A stretch of DNA of 64,000 nucleotides from an uncultured Saprospiraceae bacterium (GTDB lineage: Bacteria > Bacteroidota > Bacteroidia > Chitinophagales > Saprospiraceae): NCBI GenBank assembly GCA_938016265.1, contig CALLWB010000022.1:21652-85651 (forward strand), read 5' to 3'. The notes below the pieces were generated by a model that saw only the letters and a list, made by a program, of their open reading frames with translations, ran no database searches and was not told the origin of the DNA. Positions 36,137-45,060 of this stretch are shown in pieces (within the stretch, counting starts at the first letter, position 1; each line of letters begins with the position of its first letter). Made by a program: the position numbers and the translations under genes.

Positions 36137-39070
36137 TTATTTTTCTATCAAAAGTTGTTCAATCCTTTCCAGGCGGGCTTTTAGCAATTCGTTTTCTGAC
36201 TCCAACTGTTCTACGCGATTGTCTACTGAAGCACTGCTCGTCGATTTTAGCGATTGATTTTCTTTTTCTAGATCTTCTATGCGTTTGTTTAGTTCTTTGA
36301 ATGCTTCTACGAACATCGCATCGTAACTTCCATAGGCCGCTTCCAGATAGCCAAGGTTATCTTTTTTTACATTATCTGGCCATACTTTTTGTAGGTCTTG
36401 AGCGATGAAGCCGTACATGGTGCCTTCTGGTCTTGTTACGCCTGTTTGTTCGTCATTCCATTCGTAAGTCACACCTTTCATTTCAAGGACTTTGTTTAAG
36501 ATGTCTTTCGAATCTAAGTACTGGATATTTTTTTTGAGTCGCTGGTCGGAGTTTCCAGCCCAGGAACCTGCAACAGATTTGGAAGCAGTTCCATTTACAG
36601 AAAGTGTATTAGGCAGTATTCCAGAAGTAATAACATTCCAATTGATACCTACTTCTTGAGTAGCAAAATCTCCATAAATCAAGGAAGTACCGAATGTTGG
36701 ATTATCAATGTGTAGTTTATTGCTGAAATTTCCTGATACATTATTCCCTGCTGCAAAACCAAGTAGAACATTGCTAGAACCTACATTTGTTGCACCTGCT
36801 GCAGTACCAACATACGTATTGAAACTCCCACTCAAGCCATCTCTTCCTGCACTATTCCCAACCATTAAATTGGAAGCACCACTCGTCATTTTACTCCCAG
36901 CTTGAGAACCTAACATGGTGTTAGCGGCAGAAGATGATAGATTCTCTCCAGCAGTGGATCCTACAAATGTGTTGTGATTTTGTCCTACAAGAATAGAGTT
37001 GCCAGCGAGGTGTCCAATCGATGTATTATGATGACTATTTGTTACGTTTGTACCAGCGTCATAGCCAAACTCTGTGTTGGTATCATTGCTACTCACGTGT
37101 AGAGAAGAAACGCCCATTACCTGTCCAGTTAGGTCCGTAGTTGGTGTATTTATTGTATGAACAAAATCCAACTTTGGTTCGATAGAAATGAGATTGGTTG
37201 GAGAAGAAATTATGTCGATGTCATTTCCTGCGCCTCCAAATGAATTTGGTTTTGGTTGCCAGACTAATTCATTCAAAGGATTGAGCACTAAAATAGAATT
37301 GGATAATGCTCCTGTGTTTGGAATAGTGTATCCTCCCATGTCTAATTTTCCATGAAGTCTGGTTGTTCCGTCCTTGTATACTGTTATTGCATCCGATCGA
37401 TTGGTGTCGTTAGAGCCATTGCCAACGACAAAAATGCGATCATTGGCATTCCAGGTATTTACAGCTGCTGGTGTGTAGTCGGTATTGAACATCCCAACAG
37501 CAATTTCCCCTCGCGAACGAGAATACGTAAATTCTCCAAAAGACATCGAGTTAAATCCTGAAGCGATCGTCTGACCTCCGAAAGCTTTTGACCCAGTCCC
37601 AGTAGCTTCTGATTGAAATCCGAAAGCCATGGATCCGTTACCTGAAGCCACCGTTTCAAAGCCGATGGCAGCTGTATTATTGTTAGAAGCCGAAGCATTG
37701 TGACCAAGAGCTAAGGCATTAATCCCGGAGGCAGATGCTTGATTACCTATTGCAACTCCTCGCGGGGCAGTTGCAGCAGCATTCACACCATAAGCAAATG
37801 CATGATCAGCACTAGCAATAGTAGACGCACCTCCAGCAAAACTAAATCCTCCACTTGCTGTGGTATTTGAACCTAAACCTGTAGAATAATTTCCAATATT
37901 TGCTTCATCCCATTGTGCGCCGCTTACCTGGCCAGCTCTTAATGCTGCATGCTTAGAACTCCAAACCATTCTTGTCCCACCTCCAGTCGCAAGAAATTGC
38001 CCTGTACCAAAAGTGCCTTCTGCTATAACACCGTCGTCATGATCAACATGCAGTCCTGCAGCAGGTGATAAGGTTCCTATTCCAACATGGCCGTCAAACC
38101 AGGCTCTCATAAAAATGTTTCCTCCAGCACTAAATGTCGCGCTTTGCGCGGGAGAATTCATTGTATGGACAAAATCAAGAACCGGTTCTACACTTACTTC
38201 GGTGCCCATGACATCGATATCATTTCCCGCGGTTGGTAGTTCATTAGTTGCTGAATTGTCAAGTCCCAAGCTTGTTCTCGGGATCTTTCTTAATAGCCCT
38301 GCAGCGTTTGCTACTACGATCTCATCTGTTGCTTGTCCTGCAGTCAGTGTTCGGACGCGAGCATCGCCATTTACATCCAATCTAGAAGATGGGCCGGTGG
38401 TTCCTATTCCCATGTTTCCGGCAGCATTGACTCGGAATTTTTCTGAATTGCTTATTCTAAAAGAGAGGTTGGATGCTTCCTGAGAAAGAAAAACCCATTC
38501 AGAATTTTTATCCATCAATCCGAAGTTCGTTCCATTTCCAGATCCTTGGAGGCGGCCGTAAATCTCATTGTCCGCATCTCTAAAAATTAGTTGAGTAGTG
38601 TTTGCATTTCCACTATTGAAATATAGTGCGGAGTTATTATCACCGAATAATCGTTGATTTGCTCCGAAGTAGTAATTTCTTCCATCTGCTCTGACATTTG
38701 CCCCAATATGTAATTGTTGAGCAGGAGTGGTGACACCGATTCCTACATTTCCTTGCGTAGTTATATTGTCATTTATTGTGGAAGGAGAGTCTGTTGTTCC
38801 TACTTTATACCAATCATGGTCTTCATCTGCGGCAACAGGTGTCCAGGCCGTTCCATCATAGGAATAGATATCTCCTGTACTGTCATCTATGTACAAATTG
38901 CCCGCATTTGCGGCTGGAGAACCTGATGTTGGGGCTCCTGAACCACTAAGGACTTCACAATTGCACTGAGCGGAGAGATTTATGGTTGTTTGACCAAATA
39001 ATTGTTGAGAAAATAAACCAATAGTAATTAGAAAACTAAGGACAAGTTTAATGGAGTTCGAGATCTTCAT
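36137..39070 (-). CDS. Large secreted YadA-head-like / S74 chaperone-domain protein
   Basis: The protein has 977 residues and a signal peptide (MKISNSIKLVLSFLITIGLF..). After it comes GNLYIDDSTGDIYSYDGTAW, then several NVGIGTTTPxxxL units. Residues about 430-530 have a left-handed beta-roll repeat pattern as in trimeric autotransporter heads (GINALALGHNASASNNNTAA, GNGSMAFGFQSEATG, GFNSMSFGEF). A second set of short repeats is at about 690-790 (NTMLGSQAGSKMTSGASNLM). From about 840 the S74 chaperone domain begins (NSDQRLKKNIQYLD, GFIAQDLQKVWPDNV, YDAMFVEAFKELNKRI) and ends in a coiled coil. The Ser-Asp cleavage site and Lys residues are kept. There is no autotransporter barrel or T9SS tail. 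It is an inferred trimeric surface fibre. Confidence 0.87.
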   Translation of the reverse strand: MKISNSIKLVLSFLITIGLFSQQLFGQTTINLSAQCNCEVLSGSGAPTSGSPAANAGNLYIDDSTGDIYSYDGTAWTPVAADEDHDWYKVGTTDSPSTINDNITTQGNVGIGVTTPAQQLHIGANVRADGRNYYFGANQRLFGDNNSALYFNSGNANTTQLIFRDADNEIYGRLQGSGNGTNFGLMDKNSEWVFLSQEASNLSFRISNSEKFRVNAAGNMGIGTTGPSSRLDVNGDARVRTLTAGQATDEIVVANAAGLLRKIPRTSLGLDNSATNELPTAGNDIDVMGTEVSVEPVLDFVHTMNSPAQSATFSAGGNIFMRAWFDGHVGIGTLSPAAGLHVDHDDGVIAEGTFGTGQFLATGGGTRMVWSSKHAALRAGQVSGAQWDEANIGNYSTGLGSNTTASGGFSFAGGASTIASADHAFAYGVNAAATAPRGVAIGNQASASGINALALGHNASASNNNTAAIGFETVASGNGSMAFGFQSEATGTGSKAFGGQTIASGFNSMSFGEFTYSRSRGEIAVGMFNTDYTPAAVNTWNANDRIFVVGNGSNDTNRSDAITVYKDGTTRLHGKLDMGGYTIPNTGALSNSILVLNPLNELVWQPKPNSFGGAGNDIDIISSPTNLISIEPKLDFVHTINTPTTDLTGQVMGVSSLHVSSNDTNTEFGYDAGTNVTNSHHNTSIGHLAGNSILVGQNHNTFVGSTAGENLSSSAANTMLGSQAGSKMTSGASNLMVGNSAGRDGLSGSFNTYVGTAAGATNVGSSNVLLGFAAGNNVSGNFSNKLHIDNPTFGTSLIYGDFATQEVGINWNVITSGILPNTLSVNGTASKSVAGSWAGNSDQRLKKNIQYLDSKDILNKVLEMKGVTYEWNDEQTGVTRPEGTMYGFIAQDLQKVWPDNVKKDNLGYLEAAYGSYDAMFVEAFKELNKRIEDLEKENQSLKSTSSASVDNRVEQLESENELLKARLERIEQLLIEK

Positions 39071-39289
39071 AACTCAAATTTTTTAATAAAAAATTGGAAA
39101 TAAACGTTCTATGCTGATTTTTACCAACAAAAGATAAGCGTTATTATCTGAAAAAAATACCATTTTGTGACATTAATATTTTGCAAATAATAGTAATTTT
39201 TAATTTGTCCCTACAATATTTTTCCTGTCAAATCATTCGAATTAGTACAAAAAAGTGTTTATTGCAACTTACTCAAATTTGACCGATGA

Positions 39290-39297
39290 TAAATTTG
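39290..39297 (+). promoter_or_regulatory. -7 promoter element that decides the start of the next gene
   Basis: TAAATTTG matches TAnnTTTG exactly. Transcription would start near 39304, downstream of the upstream-most in-frame ATG at 39255, so the ATG at 39333 is the likely translation start. Confidence 0.6.
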
Positions 39298-39332
39298 GGG
39301 AGGAAGGATTTCAGCCACCTAAAGAAACAACA

Positions 39333-39614
39333 ATGAGAATATTAGGAAATATCGACCATCCAAACTACAAGATCACCGTCTTTCAGCTGGATCATAAATA
39401 TGCAATCAAATTTGAAGACAATTTGTATGAGCAGACGTTTAAAATAAGAAGCAGTCCTGCTATCAGTGGAATGGCAGACCTTCAAAAACTAGTAGATGAA
39501 GAATTTTTACTGAATGTCAAAAGACGGTTCATCCGAATGCATTCAGATTTAGGAGATACTTTCCAGCGTAATTTTGGGGAGGAAGAGGAAGAGGATTTTG
39601 ATGAAATTGTTTGA
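39333..39614 (+). CDS. Small acidic-tailed hypothetical protein
   Basis: From the ATG at 39333 the product has 93 residues, soluble with no signal peptide: MRILGNIDHPNYKITVFQ, YAIKFEDNLYEQTFKIR, and an acidic end FGEEEEEDFDEIV. The frame extends upstream to an ATG at 39255, but a good -7 element at 39290 lies inside that extension. The beta-strand-rich start and helical centre (GMADLQKLVDEEFLLNVKRR) look like a small folded protein. I do not recognise the family; similar short proteins occur in Saprospiraceae, to my recollection. It is the only plus-strand gene between 27.7 and 51 kb. Confidence 0.65.
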   Translation: MRILGNIDHPNYKITVFQLDHKYAIKFEDNLYEQTFKIRSSPAISGMADLQKLVDEEFLLNVKRRFIRMHSDLGDTFQRNFGEEEEEDFDEIV

Positions 39615-39667
39615 AGTGGTACAAGATAGTTGGTAGAATTGGGCCGGCTTCCGATAGGCATAAAAAA

Positions 39668-39730
39668 ATGGTTAATGGAAAACTGGTTAATCGTGCATCA
39701 TCCACTATTAACTAGTCTACCATTAACCAT
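39668..39730. repeat. Long imperfect hairpin between convergent genes
   Basis: Perfect 11-base arms (atggttaatgg, 39668-39678, with 39720-39730) enclose 10-base arms with one mismatch (39682-39691, 39707-39716) and a 15-base loop. It is part of a TAAC-rich sequence class found in other gaps and could also act as a bidirectional terminator. Confidence 0.7.
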
Positions 39731-39749
39731 TAACTAATCCAACTACTAA

Positions 39750-41381
39750 CTAATCTTCCAACATAAATGGATAGCGGAAGTTAGTCGCTGGTACAAAAGT
39801 CTCTTTGATTGTTCTAGGAGAAATCCAACGGTATAAGTTGAGGACTGATCCTGCTTTATCGTTTGTTCCGGAGGCTCTGCCACCGCCAAATGGCTGTTGT
39901 CCGACTACTGCGCCAGTTGGTTTATCATTGATATAGAAATTACCAGCTGCGTTTTTCAGTTTTTTAGAAGCCATTTCTATAACGGTCCGATCTTTTGCAA
40001 ACAATGCACCTGTCAAAGCGTAAGGGGAGCTAGCATCCAGAATATCCAGTGTTTCCTCAAACTTGTTGTCTTCATAGACGTAGATGGTTAACACTGGACC
40101 AAATATCTCTTCACACATGGTTTCGTAGCCAGGCTTTTTTGCAAGGATAACTGTTGGTTCAATAAAGTACCCTTTTGACTTGTCGTATCCTCCTCCAATC
40201 ACTACCTCTGCATCTTTAGATTTTTTAGCGTTGGCGATGTAATTACTTATTTTGTCAAAGGAGCGTTTATCGATGACGGCATTTACAAAGTTGGTGAAAT
40301 CTTCGGGGTTACCCATTCGCATAGCACCAAGATCTTCTTTTAAAAGTTTTTCTGCAGTCTTCCACATGCTTTTTGGCAAATAGGCTCTCGAAGCGGCGGA
40401 GCACTTTTGTCCTTGGTATTCAAATGCGCCTCTGGAAAGTGCTGTTACGACTTCTTGTACATTGGCAGAAGGGTGGACCATTACAAAATCCTTTCCTCCT
40501 GTTTCTCCTACAATTCTAGGGTATGTTTTATACTTGCTGATGTTATTGCCAATGGTCTTCCACATATACTGGAAGGTAGACGTACTTCCTGTGAAGTGCA
40601 GTCCCGCAAAATCGGGATGTTCAAAAACAATATCACCTGCTACCGGACCGTCTGTGAATACCATGTTGATTACTCCTTCAGGAAGGCCTGCCTCTCTAAA
40701 TAAGTCCATGATCACCAATGCGGAGTAAATTTGTGTCTCTGCTGGCTTCCAAACTATCGTATTTCCCATTAATGCAGGAGCTACACACAAGTTTGCCGCA
40801 ATAGAAGTAAAATTGAAAGGAGAAACAGCAAAGATAAACCCTTCTAATGGTCGATATTCCATCCTGTTCCAAATACCAGGATTGCTTTCTGGCTGGTCCA
40901 AGTAAATTTCAGTCATGAACTGGACATTAAAACGGAAAAAATCAATCATCTCACAAGCAGCATCTATTTCTGCCTGATACGCATTTTTAGATTGTCCTAG
41001 CATCGTTGCTGCATTCATTCTTGCACGGAATGGACCTGCAAGCAATTCTGCGGCTTTCAGAAAAATAGCTGCGCGGTCTTGCCACCCCATGTTTTCCCAG
41101 GATTCCTTAGCGTCCATTGCAGCTTTGATTGCCTGCTTTACATGTTTGGAGGATCCCTTGTGGTATTTTGCCAACTCATGGTCAATTTCATGTGGAGGGT
41201 AGATAGAAACGAGTTCTTTCGTTCGAACCTCCTTACCTCCGATAAACATAGGAATATCAGTCACTGTATCCTTCAATGATTTGATGGTATTTTTTAGTTC
41301 TGCTCGTTCCGGGCTGCCGGGTTCGTAGCTTTTAATTGGTTCATTATCTGCTACAGGTACTTGAAAAAAAGCGTTTGCCAT
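39750..41381 (-). CDS. pruA: 1-Pyrroline-5-carboxylate (L-glutamate gamma-semialdehyde) dehydrogenase
   Basis: The product from the ATG at 41381 (MANAFFQVPVADNEPIKSYE) has 543 residues, the length of the eukaryote-like P5CDH form found in Bacteroidota. It oxidises glutamate semialdehyde to glutamate with NAD, the second step of proline catabolism. Catalytic features are present: NTIVWKPAETQ in the cofactor pocket, FTGSTSTFQYMW, GETGGKDF with the general base Glu, and FEYQGQKCSAASRAYLP with the nucleophilic Cys. The C-terminal FGGGRASGTNDKAG matches the aldehyde-binding end. An upstream in-frame start at 41402 is unlikely because the -7 element 41400-41407 overlaps it. Proline dehydrogenase is not in this window. 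Confidence 0.95.
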   Translation of the reverse strand: MANAFFQVPVADNEPIKSYEPGSPERAELKNTIKSLKDTVTDIPMFIGGKEVRTKELVSIYPPHEIDHELAKYHKGSSKHVKQAIKAAMDAKESWENMGWQDRAAIFLKAAELLAGPFRARMNAATMLGQSKNAYQAEIDAACEMIDFFRFNVQFMTEIYLDQPESNPGIWNRMEYRPLEGFIFAVSPFNFTSIAANLCVAPALMGNTIVWKPAETQIYSALVIMDLFREAGLPEGVINMVFTDGPVAGDIVFEHPDFAGLHFTGSTSTFQYMWKTIGNNISKYKTYPRIVGETGGKDFVMVHPSANVQEVVTALSRGAFEYQGQKCSAASRAYLPKSMWKTAEKLLKEDLGAMRMGNPEDFTNFVNAVIDKRSFDKISNYIANAKKSKDAEVVIGGGYDKSKGYFIEPTVILAKKPGYETMCEEIFGPVLTIYVYEDNKFEETLDILDASSPYALTGALFAKDRTVIEMASKKLKNAAGNFYINDKPTGAVVGQQPFGGGRASGTNDKAGSVLNLYRWISPRTIKETFVPATNFRYPFMLED

Positions 41382-41399
41382 GGTGTATATTATTTTTTG

Positions 41400-41407
41400 C
41401 AAATATA
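41400..41407 (-). promoter_or_regulatory. -7 promoter element of pruA
   Basis: On the minus strand this reads TATATTTG, an exact TAnnTTTG match, 18 bases before the pruA ATG. TTG at 41427-41425 is near the expected -33 position. Confidence 0.6.
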
Positions 41408-41440
41408 GTTAAATGTTGCTAATGCAATCGTTGTGTTTTA

Positions 41441-41899
41441 TCAAAATTTCATTCCTTCGGGAAGGAATGGGGTTGCGTCTCCGCCACCACGTATTATTTC
41501 TCTCACAATTGTCGAACTAATATGCGAATAGGCGGGTTCACTGATCAAGAAGACCGTTTCAAGGCCTTCGCCGACAATGTTGTTCAACTGAGAAATGGTT
41601 TTCTCGTAGTCAAAATCAGAGGCATTTCTTAAACCACGGACCAGGTATTTAGCGCCGACTTTTGTACAGAAGTGTGCGGTCAGTTTTTCAAAAGACTGTA
41701 CTTCTACACTTGGATGGTCACTAAATGCTTCATTGATCCATTTTAATCTTTGTTCTAATGGGAAAAGGTATTTTTTTTGAGAGTTGACCCCTATTCCTAC
41801 TATTATTTTATCAAAAAGTGGTATTGCTCTTTTTATTAATTCTACGTGTCCAATTGTTATTGGGTCGAAAGATCCTGGGAAAACGGCTATTTTTTTCAT
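41441..41899 (-). CDS. coaD: Phosphopantetheine adenylyltransferase
   Basis: The protein has 152 residues, typical of CoaD. It transfers AMP from ATP to 4'-phosphopantetheine, the penultimate step of coenzyme A synthesis in the cytosol. The nucleotidyltransferase motif is FPGSFDPITIGHVELIKRA, with the (T/H)xGH signature as TIGH. LVRGLRNASDFDYE is the substrate-binding loop, and EPAYSHISSTIVREI is the ISST motif. It follows rsmD by 30 bases on the same strand; coaD-rsmD neighbourhood is common in many bacteria. Confidence 0.97.
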   Translation of the reverse strand: MKKIAVFPGSFDPITIGHVELIKRAIPLFDKIIVGIGVNSQKKYLFPLEQRLKWINEAFSDHPSVEVQSFEKLTAHFCTKVGAKYLVRGLRNASDFDYEKTISQLNNIVGEGLETVFLISEPAYSHISSTIVREIIRGGGDATPFLPEGMKF

Positions 41900-41929
41900 A
41901 TTGTTTGGTTAACCGGTGGCTATATAGGT

Positions 41930-42472
41930 TTATTTATTGATAAAGACGCTAAATATAGTTTGCCCGTAGTTTCTAGAAAAATCAAAATTCGGGTGGTCTT
42001 CATAATTGTGATTTGGGTTGTGTTCCATAACAAACCAGCCATCACCTTTCACCAACTGATTTTTGAAGATCAATCCAGGGATCATGTCCATCGTTTTTAA
42101 TCCATAAGGCGGCCCTGCAAAGATATAATCATAGGTGTCCTTGGTATACTCAACAAATTTGAAAACATCTGCTTTTACGATTCGTACATGGTCTGTTATA
42201 TCCAAGGTTTTAACGGTTTCATTGACAAATCGGATGCACCCGTGAAATTTATCAACGCTGGTCACATCTTTGGTGCCCCTGGAGACAAATTCGTAGGTAT
42301 GATTTCCTGTTCCACAGAATAAATCTAGTACTTTCAGATCTTCAAAATCGAAATTATTACTAATAATATTAAATAATGCTTCTTTCGAGATGTCTGTTGT
42401 AGGGCGGGTTGGCCAGTTTTTAGCAGGCGGATTAAATCGACGGCCTCCAAATTTTCCTCCTATTATCCGCAT
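41930..42472 (-). CDS. rsmD: 16S rRNA (guanine-N2) methyltransferase RsmD family, variant motif IV
   Basis: The protein has 180 residues. RsmD methylates G966 of 16S rRNA (E. coli numbering) during 30S assembly with S-adenosylmethionine. MRIIGGKFGGRRF, RPTTDISKEALFNI and LDLFCGTGNHTYEFVSRG (motif I) are clear. Motif IV, normally DPPY, here reads AGPPYG (residues 119-124) with Gly 120 in place of the Asp that orients the target amino group. This may be a lineage variant or a sign of altered activity. It overlaps the DUF3822 gene by 10 bases and is part of the operon 43883-41441. Confidence 0.88.
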   Translation of the reverse strand: MRIIGGKFGGRRFNPPAKNWPTRPTTDISKEALFNIISNNFDFEDLKVLDLFCGTGNHTYEFVSRGTKDVTSVDKFHGCIRFVNETVKTLDITDHVRIVKADVFKFVEYTKDTYDYIFAGPPYGLKTMDMIPGLIFKNQLVKGDGWFVMEHNPNHNYEDHPNFDFSRNYGQTIFSVFINK

Positions 42473-43317
42473 AGCTTCAAGCTGTATAGGTCATAATAAA
42501 AATGTTCAGGGATATGGCTAAACTTATCGCTAAACCGATAAAAATGAGGACGTTTAATAAAATGAATATTCCTTGTGTATTTATAGACCAATTGATATAC
42601 TTCTGAGTCTTCTAACAATTCACCAGAAATATTAAGTGGTACCTTTTCCTGGTTCAGGCCTAGCTGATCATAAATCAGCATTACATAATAAAGAAAATCT
42701 TTTGTGGATCTAAAGAAAAAGGTGTTATATAAGATCAATTCTTTGCTTCTAAAAACAATGGCTTGAAATGACCCTTGCATTACATTTAGATAAACGTCTT
42801 CTCCTGTCTGATGCTTTGTCAGAGCGTGAAATGCCTTCAGCAAACTAGTACCCATATGGTAGAATTCTGCTCTTGGGAAATACGTTTTCAACAAGGAATA
42901 GATTTCTAAATTAAATGCATAAACATTGTGAATGTCCAGTTCTGCTACCAGTTCATTGTGCACTTTGTTTATGGGGTCGACCTTAGAAAGGTGTTGCAAG
43001 TAAGTTTCTACTTTATCCGGCTCAAAAAGTGGTGCAGGAACCAATGCAGACAAATCAGCGACCAATTCAATCTTAGTAGATTGAAAGGAAAGTCTTAGCA
43101 AATTGTCATCCAACAGGGTTTGTTGGAGGGATGATTTTAGTAGAATATAGTTGGACTTAGAAGGGTAGGAGTACGACCTTAAAACAAGGACATTTTGTTG
43201 AGAATCTGTTATAATATAAAAAAACCTGTCCATTCCGACTAGAATGGACAGATCGTAGGAGGAGGAAGAATTTTGACTAAACCCCTCTTCTATAATGTCA
43301 TAAGTTTTTATTCCCAA
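42463..43317 (-). CDS. DUF3822 family protein
   Basis: The protein has 284 residues and no signal peptide or membrane helix. The pattern (YDLSILVGMDRFFYIITD, YTYHYL-free actin-like strands such as DVYLNVMQGSFQAIVFRSKE and LILYNTFFFRSTKDFLYYVM) is that of DUF3822, a Bacteroidota family often encoded next to rsmD and coaD. The two-lobed fold resembles actin/Hsp70-type ATPase subdomains, but nucleotide-binding motifs are not obvious here. Function is unknown; the conserved neighbourhood suggests a link to ribosome or CoA metabolism. Overlaps of 10 bases on both sides mean tight translational coupling in the operon. Confidence 0.82.
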   Translation of the reverse strand: MGIKTYDIIEEGFSQNSSSSYDLSILVGMDRFFYIITDSQQNVLVLRSYSYPSKSNYILLKSSLQQTLLDDNLLRLSFQSTKIELVADLSALVPAPLFEPDKVETYLQHLSKVDPINKVHNELVAELDIHNVYAFNLEIYSLLKTYFPRAEFYHMGTSLLKAFHALTKHQTGEDVYLNVMQGSFQAIVFRSKELILYNTFFFRSTKDFLYYVMLIYDQLGLNQEKVPLNISGELLEDSEVYQLVYKYTRNIHFIKRPHFYRFSDKFSHIPEHFYYDLYSLKLCG

Positions 43318-43883
43318 TTTCCTGCAGTTGATGGCTTACCAAGATCACCAAATTTGCGTACGTTGTCTGGTTTGTAGTTGTTGTCGTATCTGGTATATTT
43401 TGCTGCTGCAAAAGGTCCCATGTAGTCTCTGATAGGAACTTTGACTTCAACAACAGGTACCGTAGTACTTTGATACTCGATCATTTGCGCCGTAACTTCA
43501 AACGATTTGCCGTCTGTAAACGGTACATATCGCAAAGAGTCTAAATTTATTCCAAGGCGATCTACTGAATCCCGAGCATGGACATAAAATGTTTCTCTGG
43601 TAATTTTGGCGTCTTCGTCATCTGGATTACCGAAAACCCGAATGATTTTGAAAGAGTCCGTATTTAACACTTGTTCGAGTGTATCGAAGGAATGAGCGTA
43701 CTCTCCAACAATACCTCTGTAGGCCAACTGAGCTGTGCGAATCTCTTGTAGTTTTGCCTGAACAGCACTTTCACGTTTGTCTTTTTCGGCATTAAAATTA
43801 ATTGGCTCATAGATACTAGATACCAAATAAAAAAGCAGACCGGCAATGACAAGCCAAAGCACTAAATTGATAATTAATCTCAT
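43308..43883 (-). CDS. Hypothetical single-pass membrane protein
   Basis: The protein has 191 residues. An N-terminal helix (INLVLWLVIAGLLFYLVSSI) anchors it. Next is a helical stretch (AVQAKLQEIRTAQLAYRGIVG, quoted part KLQEIRTAQLAYRGIVG) that recalls type IV pilin-like N-termini, although no prepilin peptidase site is present. The remainder is beta-rich, with TRETFYVHARDSVDRLG and VPVVEVKVPI. Such proteins are found upstream of DUF3822 in Bacteroidota. It is the first gene of the operon to rsmD and coaD, by overlap. No function is recognised. Confidence 0.68.
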   Translation of the reverse strand: MRLIINLVLWLVIAGLLFYLVSSIYEPINFNAEKDKRESAVQAKLQEIRTAQLAYRGIVGEYAHSFDTLEQVLNTDSFKIIRVFGNPDDEDAKITRETFYVHARDSVDRLGINLDSLRYVPFTDGKSFEVTAQMIEYQSTTVPVVEVKVPIRDYMGPFAAAKYTRYDNNYKPDNVRKFGDLGKPSTAGNWE

Positions 43884-44003
43884 AGGTTAATAATTTCTTT
43901 AAGTTTCACCGCAATTATAATATAATTCTAGCAATTGTGATAATAAATAGGCATCCATTTTATAGGTTTTACCATTATTTCATCAGATTATGCAGATCGG
44001 AGT

Positions 44004-44034
44004 AAAAAAATGCCCGATGTTGGCTTCGGCAGGC
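44004..44034 (-). terminator. Terminator of the acyltransferase gene
   Basis: On the minus strand a GC-rich imperfect stem (tgccga against tcgggca, 44034-44011) is followed by seven T (44010-44004). Confidence 0.75.
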
Positions 44035-44113
44035 ACAATATATAACGAATAAATCGAACTATTTGGTATTTTGCTTCAATCAGTCAGACTTCACTTTCGT
44101 CCTATTTGGCGAC

Positions 44114-44836
44114 CTATTCATCATTTTTTGTTGTTTCCCCGAGCAGTTGTTTCATCTCTGCTGTTACTTGTTTCACCAATTCTGGCAGATCTTCTTTTGA
44201 AAGTTCTGCGGTGGAAATTGGAGATCCGATGTTGATGGTAACCGGCCCAGGCCTATAGGTATTTCTGTTTTTGGGTTTGTATTGGAAAGCACCTTGTATT
44301 CCTACAGGAATGATTGGACGGCCAGTGTTTATTGCAAGGTGAAATCCGCCTTTTTTCAAGGGACTAAGTTTGCCGTTTAGGGATCGAGTGCCTTCTGGAT
44401 TTAACATGACGTGATAGCCTTCATCAAACGCTTTTTCTACTTCTTGCATGCTTTTTATGGCGTTTTCGGAGTTGCCCCTATCTATGGGTAGAACTTTCGT
44501 CATTTTCAATAATGTTCCTAATAATGGAATTTTTAAATTGGAACTTGCGGTTACTCCAGCAAAAAACTGCCCTCTCATAAAAGTAGGCAACAAAAACAGT
44601 TCGATGAAGCTCGCGTGGCTAGTCATTACGACAAAACGTCTTCCGTCCGTTGGTATTGTGCCATTTATTCTAAGTTTTACCCCCATTAAGAATAAGAGCA
44701 TCTTGCAGGTCTTGCCAATCGTTTTGTAAAACATTTTTCTAGAAATCAATAATGTTAACAGGGTCAAAATTCCTAGCACAAAAAAGGATGGGATGGCTAT
44801 TATTATGACGAAAACGGTAACAATTATGTCTTTCAT
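44114..44836 (-). CDS. PlsC-family 1-acyl-sn-glycerol-3-phosphate acyltransferase, HX4E variant
   Basis: The protein has 240 residues. The family adds the second acyl chain to lysophosphatidic acid on the inner face of the inner membrane. Two N-terminal hydrophobic helices (TVFVIIIAIPSFFVLGILTL) precede the catalytic box, read here as TSHASFIELF: His 74 and, four residues on, Glu 79 instead of the usual Asp. Block III is LNPEGTRSLNG (residues 146-156) and block IV is RPIIPVGIQGAF. Asp to Glu at the charge-relay position is uncommon, so either a related acyltransferase substrate or reduced activity is possible. It ends in a strong terminator and appears to be a single-gene unit. Confidence 0.85.
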   Translation of the reverse strand: MKDIIVTVFVIIIAIPSFFVLGILTLLTLLISRKMFYKTIGKTCKMLLFLMGVKLRINGTIPTDGRRFVVMTSHASFIELFLLPTFMRGQFFAGVTASSNLKIPLLGTLLKMTKVLPIDRGNSENAIKSMQEVEKAFDEGYHVMLNPEGTRSLNGKLSPLKKGGFHLAINTGRPIIPVGIQGAFQYKPKNRNTYRPGPVTINIGSPISTAELSKEDLPELVKQVTAEMKQLLGETTKNDE

Positions 44837-45060
44837 TGTCTTTGGGTTATTGATTTACAAAGTTATTCAGCTCCTGAGTTATTATCATTAATATTTTTTA
44901 GAATTTAACAAAATAGTATTATTTCCATCTAAAATGGTTCATTTTCAAGGACAGCAGTCTTGACAAATAACCAGAATCAACACTACAACTTACTATAAAA
45001 GAGCAAAATAGCAATTTATTATTTAAATATGTGACCGACAAAGTATAAATTTTGTACTTT
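44837..45060. other. Intergenic, AT-rich, upstream part of a 457-base gap
   Basis: No coding frame is visible. At its right end TATAAATTTTG (45044-45054) may be a promoter element for the RNA that follows; the rest is AT-rich and featureless. Confidence 0.4.
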
